A stretch of 39,181 bases of DNA, from the NCBI RefSeq assembly GCF_900112375.1, contig NZ_FOLS01000050.1, positions 1 to 39,181 of the forward strand. The letters run 5' to 3'. Positions within the stretch are counted from its first letter, which is position 1; each line of letters opens with the position of its first letter. A model generated the notes under the pieces. It searched no databases and was not told where the DNA came from. It saw only the letters and a list, made by a program, of their open reading frames with translations. This stretch comes from Pseudomonas citronellolis. GTDB taxonomy: Bacteria; Pseudomonadota; Gammaproteobacteria; Pseudomonadales; Pseudomonadaceae. The position numbers and the translations under genes are program-made. Below are positions 22,243-31,887 of the stretch, in pieces.

Positions 22243-24954
22243 TCAGAGCAGGCTCAGCTCGCGGGCGCGGCGAATCGCTTGGGTCCGATTGCGCACCTTG
22301 AGCTTCTCGTAGATGTTGTGCAGGTGCCATTTGACGGTGCCCAGGGCCAGCGACAGCTGCTGGCCGATCTCCTCGTTGGAGAGCCCCTGGGCCGCCAGGC
22401 ACACCACTTCCCGCTCGCGGTCGGTCAGCCCTTCCTCGAGCACGTCCTGTGCCTTGCGCGTTTCCTGGCCGGGCCACAGTCCCAGCAGGCTGCGGATGAA
22501 CACCTGCAGCGCCGGCTGGCGCTCGGTGGCCTCCAGTTGCTGGAGCATCTGGCGGATGCCCTCGCCTTCCTCGATGAACAGGCTGCGCACGCCTTCGCGC
22601 TCGGCGCCCACCAGGCATTGCCCGAGCAGGCTGTTGGCGCGCTCCTGGTAGCCCAGGCGCTGGTAGCTGAGCGCCGCCAGCAGGTCCAGGCGCAGGCGCT
22701 GCAGGCCATGCCAGTTGGCTTGCAGCAGGCCGCGCAGCTGGGTGATCTCGTGCAGCGCCTCGCTGAAATGGCCGCGCGCCTGCAACAGGCGCACGCGGCT
22801 CAGGCCGCGCACCCAGAGCACCGGGTTGAACGGGCCCTGGCGGTAGGAAGCGGCGAGCTTCTGCCAGTCGATGCCGTTGAGGCGCTGCTCGGCGCGCTTG
22901 CAGCGGTCGGCCGCCGGCTCCTGGAGGATCAGGTTGATCTCCTCGCCCACGGCCATGGCGAAGATGCGCCAGGAATGGTTGCGCGAGGCCAGGCTCTGCA
23001 TCAGCCCGAGAGTCGCCAGGGCCTCCTTGCCGCGCCCCTGCAGGCGCTGCACCCGCGCCAGGCACTGCATGCCCTGGGCATAGAGGTCGATGGGATTGAT
23101 CACGTCGACACGCCCCAGCGCCCAGCGCAGGCGCTCTTCCAGGCCGTCGACGTCCATGCGGTAGTAGGCGGTCAGACCCTCGGTGATGGCCGGCAGGGCC
23201 AGCGCCTGGGAGCGCCGGTCGAACAGCGGCACGGCCTGCTGCTTGACGCGCTCCACCAGCAGTTGCGCCTGCTTCACCTGGCCCTGCTCCAGGGCCAGCA
23301 TCACCTCGATGGTGGACAGCTGCATGTGCAGGTAGCGGCCGTCGAGGAAATGGTTGCGCTGCTGCGCCAGGCCCATCAGGCGGCGCGCCTGCTCGGGCTG
23401 GCCGTGCATCACCTGGGCGAAGGCGGCGACCAGCAGGATGGCGCATTCGAGGAAGGCCGAGTTCTGCCCCAGCTGGCTCTCCACCCGGCGGGCCAGGGCG
23501 ATGCACTGCTCCAGGTCGTCCTTCTGCAGCGCCAGCACGGCCTTGACCGCCAGCGCCGAGAGGTACTGGTCGCCCATCGGCGTCTGCGGCTTGCCGTCGC
23601 TCCAGCGCGCCAGCAGCTCGTCGAGCATGCGGTTGGCCTCGGGCAGGCTCAGTTCGCTGGCGCGGGTCCAGACGTCGCTGAGCACCAGGATCGGGTAGCG
23701 CGCGGCGATCTCGTCGGGCACCTGCCGGCGCCAGCGCGAGATCAGGTACAGCTGGCCGCGGTTGATCAGCTCCAGGCCGTAGCCGTCGACCAGGGCGGCG
23801 AGCATCTCCGGGTCCTCGGCCAGGCAGGCGTGCTCGATGGCCAGGGTCGGCATGTGGTGGTTGGTGAACCACAGGCTGGCGTTGAAGTGCAGTTGCTTGA
23901 AGCGCTCCGGCTCGCGTTCGCGCAGGTGCGCGCGGAGGAAGTCGGCGAACAGCTGGTGGAAGCGGTACCAGTGGCGCTCGCGGTCCAGCGGCATGAGGAA
24001 CAGTTGCAGGCTGTCCAGGCGCTCCAGCAGGACCTGGCCGTCCTGGCGGCCGGTCAGGGCGTTGGCCAGCTCGCCGTTGAAGCGGCTCGCCACGCTGAGC
24101 GTCAGCAGGCTGTCGCGGATGTCCCGGGGCAGGCGCTCGAAGACGCTGCGCAGCAGGTAGTCGCCGACCTCGGCGGGGCCGCCGCCCAGTTCGGCCAGGT
24201 CGCGCTGGGCGCCGGCGGGCGGCTGGCGCAGCCACAGGCCGAACAGCTGCACGCCCATCACCCAGCCCTCGGTGCGGGCGTACACGGCCTTCAGGCAGGC
24301 CTCGTCGAGCGCCACGCCCTCGCCGCTCAGGTATTCGCGGGTCTGCTCCTGGGACAGGCGCAGCTCTTCCACCCCGACTTCCAGCAGCAGGCCCTTGGCC
24401 CGCCAGGTGGCCAGGCTCAGCGGCGGCTGCGAGCGGCTGCCGATGGCCAGGGTCAGGCCCGGCGGGGCGTACTGCACCAGGCGGTTGAGGCCGGCGAAGA
24501 TGTCCGGCTGGGTGATCCGGTCCAGGTCGTCGAGCACCAGCAGCAGCGGCACGTCGACGCGCAACAGGTCGGAAAGCAGGCTCTCCATGACCGCCACGGC
24601 CGGCACCCGCAGGGTGTTGTGCAGGTAGGCCGCGGCGTCCCGGCCGACGTCCGGCAGGCTGGCGGCCAGGGCCTCGGTGAGCTTGCCGCAGAAGCGCCCC
24701 GGGTCGTCGTCGGAGCCTTCCAGGGAAAGCCACACCACCTTCTGCCCCTGCGCTTCGCGGCGCTCGGCGAGCATGGCCAGCGCGGCGCTCTTGCCGAAGC
24801 CGGCGGGGGCGCTGAAGAGCAGGACGCGATGATGGGCGGAACGCTCCAGGGCAGCCTGGAGCTGGGGGCGGTACTGGTATTCGGCAGGCACCCCGGGGGG
24901 TGTCGATCTGGTACGCAGAAGGCTGCCGGCTGCGGTTTTTAGCACTACGTCCAC
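22243..24954 (-). CDS. MalT-like LuxR-family ATP-dependent activator (second of pair)
   Basis: A 903-residue protein of the same design as its neighbour: Walker A SAPAGFGKSAALAML near residue 48, Walker B PLLLVLDDLDRITQP near residue 135, a TPR-like central region, and a GerE domain REREVVCLAAQGLSNEEIG followed by LGTVKWHLHNIYEKLKVRN. Sequence between the two is clearly diverged outside the motifs, so this is an old duplication or two separate acquisitions, not a recent copy. The frame opens with GTG at 24954; another GTG at 24945 has better spacing from GAGG and could be the true start. It is transcribed first, divergent from pabB across 174 bases. Confidence 0.92.
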   Translation of the reverse strand: MDVVLKTAAGSLLRTRSTPPGVPAEYQYRPQLQAALERSAHHRVLLFSAPAGFGKSAALAMLAERREAQGQKVVWLSLEGSDDDPGRFCGKLTEALAASLPDVGRDAAAYLHNTLRVPAVAVMESLLSDLLRVDVPLLLVLDDLDRITQPDIFAGLNRLVQYAPPGLTLAIGSRSQPPLSLATWRAKGLLLEVGVEELRLSQEQTREYLSGEGVALDEACLKAVYARTEGWVMGVQLFGLWLRQPPAGAQRDLAELGGGPAEVGDYLLRSVFERLPRDIRDSLLTLSVASRFNGELANALTGRQDGQVLLERLDSLQLFLMPLDRERHWYRFHQLFADFLRAHLREREPERFKQLHFNASLWFTNHHMPTLAIEHACLAEDPEMLAALVDGYGLELINRGQLYLISRWRRQVPDEIAARYPILVLSDVWTRASELSLPEANRMLDELLARWSDGKPQTPMGDQYLSALAVKAVLALQKDDLEQCIALARRVESQLGQNSAFLECAILLVAAFAQVMHGQPEQARRLMGLAQQRNHFLDGRYLHMQLSTIEVMLALEQGQVKQAQLLVERVKQQAVPLFDRRSQALALPAITEGLTAYYRMDVDGLEERLRWALGRVDVINPIDLYAQGMQCLARVQRLQGRGKEALATLGLMQSLASRNHSWRIFAMAVGEEINLILQEPAADRCKRAEQRLNGIDWQKLAASYRQGPFNPVLWVRGLSRVRLLQARGHFSEALHEITQLRGLLQANWHGLQRLRLDLLAALSYQRLGYQERANSLLGQCLVGAEREGVRSLFIEEGEGIRQMLQQLEATERQPALQVFIRSLLGLWPGQETRKAQDVLEEGLTDREREVVCLAAQGLSNEEIGQQLSLALGTVKWHLHNIYEKLKVRNRTQAIRRARELSLL

Positions 24955-25128
24955 GGCCTCTATCCCTGTTTCATTATCGTTGTGGTACGGAGCATGGCTT
25001 CCGCGGGATAATCCAATTCTTATCAGAATGCTTACCTTGCGTAAACCGAAGAGAAGGGCTCTAGCATCGACTCTTCGGGCGTGCGCAGGAATGGCTCTCA
25101 GCCTAGCCCAGGGTTCCTGTTCCTACCT

Positions 25129-26478
<1,350 letters not shown>

Positions 26479-26498
26479 GCGCAGCGCCGCGCAGAGCG

Positions 26499-27821
26499 CT
26501 ACGCCGTCGCCCGCCTCGGCAGGGCCACCCGCACCCGCAGCCCGCCCAGTTCGCTGCCCTCCAGCGCCAGGCTGCCGCCGCAGGCCTCGGCGATGTCGCG
26601 GGCGATGCCCAGGCCCAGGCCGTGGCCGGCCACCTGCTCGTCCAGGCGGGTGCCGCGTTCGAGCACGCTGTCGCGCAGTTCCTCGGCGATGCCCGGGCCG
26701 TCGTCGTCCACCAGCAGGCGGTAGCCGTCCTCACCCTTCTCCACCTGTAAGCGCACCTCACTGGCCGCCCACTTGCAGGCGTTGTCCAGCAGGTTGCCGA
26801 GCAGTTCCAGCAGGTCCTCGCGGTCGAACGGCAGGCGCAGGCCGGGCTCGGCCTGGCAGCTGATGCGCAGGTGCTCGCCGTGGATCAGCTGGAGCATCTC
26901 GCGCAGGCTGGGCAGCTCGGCGTCGCAATCGAAATGCGCGCCGGGCAGCGCCTCGCCCACCAGGCGCGCGCGGCCCAGTTCGCGGGCCAGGCGTTGGTCG
27001 ATCTGCTCCAGCTGCTCCTGCAGCACCCGCTTCAGCTCGGGGTGCTGCCGCAGTTCCTCGCGCTCGGCCAGGCTGATCAGCACCGCCAGCGGCGTCTTCA
27101 GCGCATGGCCAAGGTTGCCCAGGGCGTTGCGCGAGCGGCGCAGGGTTTCCTCGGTGTGCTGCAGCAGGTGGTTGACCTGCTCCACCAGCGGCTCCAGCTC
27201 CTGCGGCACCTGGGTGTCCAGCTGGCTGCGCTGGCCGTCCTGCAATTGGGCGATCTGCTGGCGCACCCGCTCCAGCGGGCGCAGCGCGCGGCGCACCGTC
27301 AGGCGCTGGAAGAACAGGATCAGCAGCAGCGCCAGCGCCCCGGCGCCCAGGCCGATGTTGCGCAGGCGGTTGAAGCTCTTGAGGATCGGCGTGTAGTCCT
27401 GCGCCACGCTGATCTGCAGGCTGCGGCCGTAGCGCTTGTAGTCGCCGCGGAAGACCAGCAGGCGCTGGCCTTCCGGGCCCTTGGCCAGGCCCTCGCGCAG
27501 GCCCGGGTGGCCCGGCACCTTCAGCTCGTGGTCCCACAGCGAGCGCGAGCGCCAGTCGGTCTGTTCGAAGTGGATCTGGAAGTAGCGCCCGGAGAACAGC
27601 CGCTCGTAGGCGCCGTCAATACGCTGCGGGTCCAGCTGCAGACCGGCCGGGCCGCGGATGATCGCCACCAGCAGGCTTTCCGCCTCGTCCTGCAGACCGC
27701 TGGCCAGGTAGCGGCGCAGGCCCTGGTCGTAGAACCAGAGCCCGGCCTGGGCCAGCGCCAGGCCGACCACCAGCAGCACCGCGGCAAGGCCGAAGCCCAG
27801 GCGCCGCTGGATCGAGATCAA
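26499..27821 (-). CDS. bqsS: Sensor histidine kinase, BqsS/CarS type
   Basis: A 440-residue membrane kinase. The first membrane helix (LGFGLAAVLLVVGLALAQAG) is followed by a periplasmic sensor region of about 125 residues with acidic QDEAES just after the helix. The second helix is IGLGAGALALLLILFF. Then come HAMP, a dimerisation domain with the phosphorylated histidine in NALGNLGHALKTPLAVLISL near residue 250, and the ATPase domain with LLGNLLDNACKWA, DDGPGI and HGLGLGI. The start is TTG at 27821, overlapping the stop of bqsR as TTGA. P. aeruginosa BqsS senses extracellular Fe(II) through an RExxE motif; here the matching place has acidic residues but no arginine before them, so the ligand should be tested. 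Confidence 0.88.
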   Translation of the reverse strand: MISIQRRLGFGLAAVLLVVGLALAQAGLWFYDQGLRRYLASGLQDEAESLLVAIIRGPAGLQLDPQRIDGAYERLFSGRYFQIHFEQTDWRSRSLWDHELKVPGHPGLREGLAKGPEGQRLLVFRGDYKRYGRSLQISVAQDYTPILKSFNRLRNIGLGAGALALLLILFFQRLTVRRALRPLERVRQQIAQLQDGQRSQLDTQVPQELEPLVEQVNHLLQHTEETLRRSRNALGNLGHALKTPLAVLISLAEREELRQHPELKRVLQEQLEQIDQRLARELGRARLVGEALPGAHFDCDAELPSLREMLQLIHGEHLRISCQAEPGLRLPFDREDLLELLGNLLDNACKWAASEVRLQVEKGEDGYRLLVDDDGPGIAEELRDSVLERGTRLDEQVAGHGLGLGIARDIAEACGGSLALEGSELGGLRVRVALPRRATA

Positions 27822-28495
27822 GCCGCGCCCCCGCTGCTGCCGGCGAAGCGGTAGCCCTGGCCGCGGCGGGTTTCGATGATCTCGCGGCCGAGCTTGCGGC
27901 GCAGGTGGTTGATGTGCACCTCGATGACGTTGGAGTCGCGCTCGGTCTCGCCGTCGTAGAGGTGCTCGGCCAGGTGCGACTTGGACAGCAGCTGGCCCGG
28001 GTGCAGCATGAAGTAGCGCAGCAGGCGGAACTCGGCGGAAGTCAGGTCGACCTCGCGGCCATCCTGCTGCACACACTGGCGCGCCTCGTCCAGGCGCAGG
28101 CCGCCGGCCTCCAGCTGGGCCTGGTTGGCCACGCCGTGGGCGCGGCGCAGCAGGGCCTGGATGCGCAGGAAGAGTTCTTCGGGGTGGAAGGGCTTGGTCA
28201 GGTAGTCGTCGGCGCCGGCCTTCAGCCCGTCGATGCGCTCGGCCCAGGAACCGCGCGCGGTGAGGATCAGCACCGGGGTGGCCAGGCCCAGGCCGCGCCA
28301 TTCGCGCAGCACGTCCAGGCCGGGGCGGCCCGGCAGGCCGAGGTCGAGGATGATCAGGTCGTAGGGCTCGCTGGCCCCCTGCACCGCGGCGTCGCGACCG
28401 TCGGCCAGCCAGTCCACGGCGTAGCCCTGGCGGCTCAGCCCGGCCAGCAGTTCGTCGGCGAGGGGGACGTGGTCCTCCACCAGCAGCAGACGCAT
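27818..28495 (-). CDS. bqsR: OmpR-family response regulator, BqsR/CarR type
   Basis: A 225-residue regulator. The receiver domain has the acidic pair in LLLVEDH, the phosphorylated aspartate in LIILDLGLPG near residue 51, the threonine in PVLILTARG and the lysine in YLTKPF. The winged-helix domain has LTSAEFRLLRYFMLHPGQLL and DSNVIEVHINHLRRKLG and ends YRFAGSSGG. The order of two PepSY genes, regulator and kinase equals the bqsPQRS operon (PA2659-PA2656 from memory). The start ATG overlaps the bqsQ stop as TGATG. It is likely to activate its own operon and envelope genes in response to divalent cations. Confidence 0.9.
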   Translation of the reverse strand: MRLLLVEDHVPLADELLAGLSRQGYAVDWLADGRDAAVQGASEPYDLIILDLGLPGRPGLDVLREWRGLGLATPVLILTARGSWAERIDGLKAGADDYLTKPFHPEELFLRIQALLRRAHGVANQAQLEAGGLRLDEARQCVQQDGREVDLTSAEFRLLRYFMLHPGQLLSKSHLAEHLYDGETERDSNVIEVHINHLRRKLGREIIETRRGQGYRFAGSSGGAA

Positions 28496-28800
28496 CAGTC
28501 GTCTTCCTTATCCTTGAGGATGCGCCCGTCACGGGCATCCAGTTCCAGTTCGCGGACCACGCCGCCGGCGGTGAGCAGCTCGATCTCGTAGATGTAGGTG
28601 TCGTGCTCCTTCTCCAGCTCCGCCTCGAGCAGGCGCGAGCCGGGGTAGCGCTGCAGCGCCGCCGGCAGTATCGACTCGAAGGGGCGGATCACCCCTTCGC
28701 GGGTCAGGCGCAGGGCCTCGTCCTGGCTGAGGTCGTGGGCCAGCGCCGGCCCGGCGACGCACAGGGCGGCGAGCAGGGCGTAACGCAGAGGATAGGTCAT
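28495..28800 (-). CDS. bqsQ: Exported PepSY-domain protein, BqsQ-like
   Basis: A 101-residue periplasmic protein with a signal peptide (LRYALLAALCVAGPALA) and one PepSY-type domain. HDLSQDEALRLTREGVIRPF leads into a helix, and EKEHDTYIYEIELLTAGGVV and ELELDARDGRILKDKEDD form the beta part. The closing acidic tail (DKEDD) could bind cations. It starts at the ATG that overlaps the previous stop as TGATG. It is a paralogue of the preceding gene in the same operon. Confidence 0.85.
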   Translation of the reverse strand: MTYPLRYALLAALCVAGPALAHDLSQDEALRLTREGVIRPFESILPAALQRYPGSRLLEAELEKEHDTYIYEIELLTAGGVVRELELDARDGRILKDKEDD

Positions 28801-29108
28801 CAGTGGTCCTGGCGGTCCTTGAGCACTTCACCGCTCACCGCGTCCAGCTCGACATCCCACTTCACCCCCTGGGCGTCCTTGATGTCGACCTTGTACAGGT
28901 AGCGGCCGTGTTCCAGTTCGAGCTCGCTATCGTACACGGTTCCGCCGGCGTGCTTGGCCAGCGCGGCCTGGTTCAGGCGCTGGAAGTCCTGGATGGTGCC
29001 GGCGTCGCGCAGGCGCAGGGCCTCGTCGGGGCCGATGTCGTGGGCCAGCGCCAGGCTGGAGGCGCCGAAAAGAGCGGTGGCGGCGATCAGACGGGTGAGG
29101 GTTTGCAT
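28800..29108 (-). CDS. bqsP: Exported PepSY-domain protein, BqsP-like
   Basis: A 102-residue periplasmic protein: signal peptide LIAATALFGASSLALA, then HDIGPDEALRLRDAGTIQDF, ELEHGRYLYKVDIKDAQGV and WDVELDAVSGEVLKDRQDH. Residue patterns match the next gene closely, so the two arose by duplication. The ATG at 29108 is preferred because AGGAG stands before it; an upstream in-frame start would place eight charged residues before the signal peptide. It is the first gene of the operon. An imperfect palindrome with ends CCATT and AATGG (29154-29174) lies 46 bases upstream. Confidence 0.86.
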   Translation of the reverse strand: MQTLTRLIAATALFGASSLALAHDIGPDEALRLRDAGTIQDFQRLNQAALAKHAGGTVYDSELELEHGRYLYKVDIKDAQGVKWDVELDAVSGEVLKDRQDH

Positions 29109-29153
29109 GGGAAGGCTCCTGCGAATGGCCAATGCTCGCAGGCTATCGAAAGG

Positions 29154-29174
29154 CCATTAACTCAAGCTGAATGG
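29154..29174. promoter_or_regulatory. Candidate operator between bqsP and the patatin gene
   Basis: A 21-base imperfect palindrome, CCATTnA ... TnAATGG, lies in the 152-base divergent gap, 46 bases from bqsP. It does not match the published BqsR direct repeat TTAAG-N6-TTAAG well, so binding by BqsR is only a possibility. A TATAAT box at 29230-29235 may serve the patatin gene; no good -35 was seen. Confidence 0.3.
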
Positions 29175-29260
29175 ATGCAGGACGGATCATTCACCGGATG
29201 AAGGATGCTGCCTAGGAAAATACAGCGCTTATAATCGCCGGCTCGCCAGAGAGTGCCCCC

Positions 29261-30340
29261 ATGACCGCCATCCACATCAAGTCCCCCGCCCTCACCGTCA
29301 AGGCCGGCGCCCGCGCCCTGCGGCGCATCCGCGAACGCGGCCTGAGCCCCGCCGACGTCGGCATCCTGCCCGGCGCCGCCGGCGGGCCGAAGGCGCTGGG
29401 CATCCAGGGGCTGGACCTGGCGCTGTTCGGCGAATGGCTGCCGCGCGCGCCGCGCGAGCGCTCGCTGATCGGCGCCTCGATCGGCTCCTGGCGCTTCGCC
29501 AGCGCCTGCCTGCCGGACGCCGCCGCCGGCATCCGCCGCCTGGGCGAGCTGTACACGCAGCAGCGCTTCTCGCGCAACGCGGACATAGCCGAGGTCTCCG
29601 CCAGTTGCACGCGGATGCTCGACGACCTGCTCGCCGGGCAGGACGCCAGCGTGCTGGCCAACCCGCACTACCGCCTCAACGTGGTGGTGGTGAAGAGCCA
29701 CGGGCGCCTGGCCGACGACGGCAAGCGCACGCTCGGGCTGGGCCTGGGCGCGGTGATCCGCGACAACCTGCTCGGCCGCCGCCACCTGCACCGCCACTTC
29801 GAACGGGTGATCCTCCACGACGCGCGCCTGGCACCGCCGCTGGCGCCGCTGCGGGACTTCCCCTCGCGCTGCCTGCCGCTGGACGTCGGCAACCTGCGCC
29901 ACGCGCTGCTCGCCTCCGGCTCCATCCCCATGGTCATGCAGGGCGTGCGCGACATCCCCGGCGCCGGCCCGGGCACCTACCGCGACGGCGGCCTGCTCGA
30001 CTACCACCTGGACCTGCCCTACGAAACCGACGGCGTGGTGCTCTACCCGCACTTCACCGACAAGGTCATCCCCGGCTGGTTCGACAAGGGCCTGCCCTGG
30101 CGCCGCGGCGACGCCACCCGCCTGCAGGACGTGCTGCTGCTGGCGCCGTCGCGCGAATACCTGGCGCGCCTGCCGCACAACAAGCTGCCGGACCGCCAGG
30201 ACTTCAAGCGCTACCTGGGCGACGACGCCGGCCGCGAGCGTTACTGGAACAAGGCGATGGACGAGAGCCGGCGGATGGGCGACGAGTTCCTCGAACTGGT
30301 CGACGGCGGGCGCCTGGGGGAAAGGTTGGTGCCGTTGTAG
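29261..30340 (+). CDS. Patatin-like phospholipase family protein
   Basis: A 359-residue protein with the three patatin marks in order: the glycine-rich oxyanion loop GILPGAAGGPKALGIQGLDL near residue 35, the nucleophile elbow GASIGSW near residue 70 (G-x-S-x-G), and the D-G-G motif YRDGGLLDYHLDLPY near residue 245 that supplies the catalytic aspartate. No signal peptide or membrane segment is seen, so it probably acts on membrane lipids from the cytosol, or is exported by another route. A TATAAT box lies 26 bases upstream. It is divergent from the Bqs operon and may share its control region. The actual lipid substrate is unknown. Confidence 0.9.
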   Translation: MTAIHIKSPALTVKAGARALRRIRERGLSPADVGILPGAAGGPKALGIQGLDLALFGEWLPRAPRERSLIGASIGSWRFASACLPDAAAGIRRLGELYTQQRFSRNADIAEVSASCTRMLDDLLAGQDASVLANPHYRLNVVVVKSHGRLADDGKRTLGLGLGAVIRDNLLGRRHLHRHFERVILHDARLAPPLAPLRDFPSRCLPLDVGNLRHALLASGSIPMVMQGVRDIPGAGPGTYRDGGLLDYHLDLPYETDGVVLYPHFTDKVIPGWFDKGLPWRRGDATRLQDVLLLAPSREYLARLPHNKLPDRQDFKRYLGDDAGRERYWNKAMDESRRMGDEFLELVDGGRLGERLVPL

Positions 30341-30620
30341 GCGCATAACGCCTACGGCGTTATCCGCCGCTTGGCCTTGGCCATAATCCCACTCGTTGCC
30401 GGGCACGGAGCCGCCATCAAAGCCGCGCCAGGTTCAGCCATGCAGGGGCCGGCGAGGAAGGTGTAGCGGCGGATAACCGCGAACGGTTATTCGCCCTACG
30501 TCCATGGTGAGCTTGGCGTAGGGCGCATAACGCCTACGGCGTTATCCGCCGTTTGACCTTAGCCATAATCCCGCTCGTTGCCGAGCACGGAGCCGCCATC
30601 AAAGCCGCGCCAGGCTCAAC
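30337..30620. repeat. Two ~100-base direct repeats with 13-base palindromes
   Basis: Copies at about 30337-30437 and 30518-30618 are nearly the same. Each starts with the palindrome GGCGCATAACGCC-TAC-GGCGTTATCCGCC (30340-30368 and 30522-30550, one mismatch per stem) and goes on through CCATAATCCC, CTCGTTGCCG and GGAGCCGCCATCAAAGCCGC. A related palindrome with ATAACCG/CGGTTAT arms lies between them (30463-30499). They fill the gap between the convergent patatin and nnrS genes. The first palindrome begins at the patatin stop codon and could act as its 3' end. No gene is credible here. Confidence 0.88.
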
Positions 30621-30634
30621 AGGGAAGCACGTAC

Positions 30635-30658
30635 GTAGGAGCGGACTCCGTCCGCGAT
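30635..30658. repeat. Single REP element
   Basis: GTAGGAGCGGACTCCGTCCG followed by CGAT, the same REP core as at 14082-14107. It lies 39 bases past the stop codon of the nnrS-like gene, next to the direct repeats. Confidence 0.8.
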
Positions 30659-30696
30659 GGGCCGAGCCCGCACACCACGCCCCACAGATGAATCCC

Positions 30697-31887
30697 CTAC
30701 CCCGGCTGCCCATCCACCCGGGCCTTCCACAACATCGGCCCGTAGTACCCGGCGAAGATCAGGAACGCCAGCGACCAGCACAGCGCCGCCAGCAGCAAGC
30801 CACCCAGCGGCAGCCACCAGACCACCACCACCCGAGCCAGCACTCCCAGGTTGAGCAGGGCGAAGCCCCAGGCCATCGCCTTCGGCGGCTGCAGCGCGCG
30901 GCCGGTATGGCCGAGGCTGACGCGGGCGATCATCGCCAGGATCAGCCCGCCGACGCCGCCCACGGTCAGCGCGTGCAGCGGCAGGCTGGAGGGCAGCGCC
31001 GCGCCGGCCGCGGAAGCCGCCAGGCCGAACAGCGCGAGGGTCATCCAGGCATAGGCCAGGTGCAGCGACCACAGCAGCGGCACGCTCCACAGGTCGCGGT
31101 CGTACCAGCGCACCAGGCGCACCAGGTGGCCCAGGCCGAGCAGGCCGAAGAGCAGCGCCAGCAACGGCCCCGGTTGCAGCGCCGGGCCGGTGGCGCTGAG
31201 CACCGCGAGCAGCGCGCCACCCAGCAGCAGCGCCCAGTCCAGCCACGGCCAGGCCGGCACCTGAGCGGTACGTCCCAGGCCGCGCTGGGTGAAGAAGGGA
31301 ATCACCCGCCCGCCGATCAGGCTCATCAGCGCCACCACCAGCCACAGCGCAGCCAGAACGCCGCCACGCTGCCAGGCCTCGTTGCCCAGCGCCTGTCCAG
31401 CCATGACCAGGGCGTCGGCCAGGGTCAGCAGGACCAGCACCATCAGCACCGGGTAATTGCGCGTCTGCCGCACCTGGTAGAGGCTGCGGCCGACGAACCA
31501 GGCCAGGGCCGGCGGGAAGGCCAGCTCCAGCACCGTGGCCAGCCACCAGGGCGCGCCCAGCAGCCAGGCCAGCCGTGCCGCCAGCCAGAGCAGCGCCAGG
31601 TTGCGCAGCGGCGCACCGCTAAGACCGGGACGCCCGGTCCAGGTCTGCACCGCGGTGAGCAGGAAGCCGGCGATGATCGCCAGGGCGAAGCCGAACACCA
31701 TCTCGTGGCGGTGCCAGCCCAGCCAGCCGCCCAGCGGCTGCCACGCGGGCAGCCAGCCGGCCAGCGCGGCGAGCCAGAGGAATATGGCGAGCGCCGCGAA
31801 CAGCGCCCCACCGAGGAAGAAAGGACGGAAACCCAGCCGCCACAGCGGCGGAATCGCCAGCAGAACCTTGCGATCAACCAACAGCAC
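30697..31887 (-). CDS. NnrS family membrane protein
   Basis: A 396-residue protein with about twelve membrane segments. The family pattern is plain: PPLWRLGFRPFFLGGALFAAL at the start, WHRHEMVFGFALAIIAGFLLT, VQTWTGRP, and later GGRVIPFFTQRGL and LTVGGVGGLILAMIARVSLGHTGR. NnrS is a haem and copper membrane protein found with nitric oxide metabolism genes and protects against nitrosative stress. The start is GTG at 31887 with GGGAGG eight bases upstream, overlapping the end of ppyR by 14 bases. The order fhp-ppyR-nnrS is that of PA2664-PA2662. A REP element follows the stop. Confidence 0.93.
   Translation of the reverse strand: MLLVDRKVLLAIPPLWRLGFRPFFLGGALFAALAIFLWLAALAGWLPAWQPLGGWLGWHRHEMVFGFALAIIAGFLLTAVQTWTGRPGLSGAPLRNLALLWLAARLAWLLGAPWWLATVLELAFPPALAWFVGRSLYQVRQTRNYPVLMVLVLLTLADALVMAGQALGNEAWQRGGVLAALWLVVALMSLIGGRVIPFFTQRGLGRTAQVPAWPWLDWALLLGGALLAVLSATGPALQPGPLLALLFGLLGLGHLVRLVRWYDRDLWSVPLLWSLHLAYAWMTLALFGLAASAAGAALPSSLPLHALTVGGVGGLILAMIARVSLGHTGRALQPPKAMAWGFALLNLGVLARVVVVWWLPLGGLLLAALCWSLAFLIFAGYYGPMLWKARVDGQPG

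Noticed and set aside
21838..24942. Plus-strand open frame of about 1000 codons opposite the second MalT-like regulator
   Set aside because: Mirror frame of a gene with intact Walker and GerE motifs; low-complexity Q/H/A/L content and no recognisable domain.
29109..29260. BqsR box TTAAG-N6-TTAAG
   Set aside because: No pair of matching half-sites was found; only partial words such as TTAAC and TTGAG are present.
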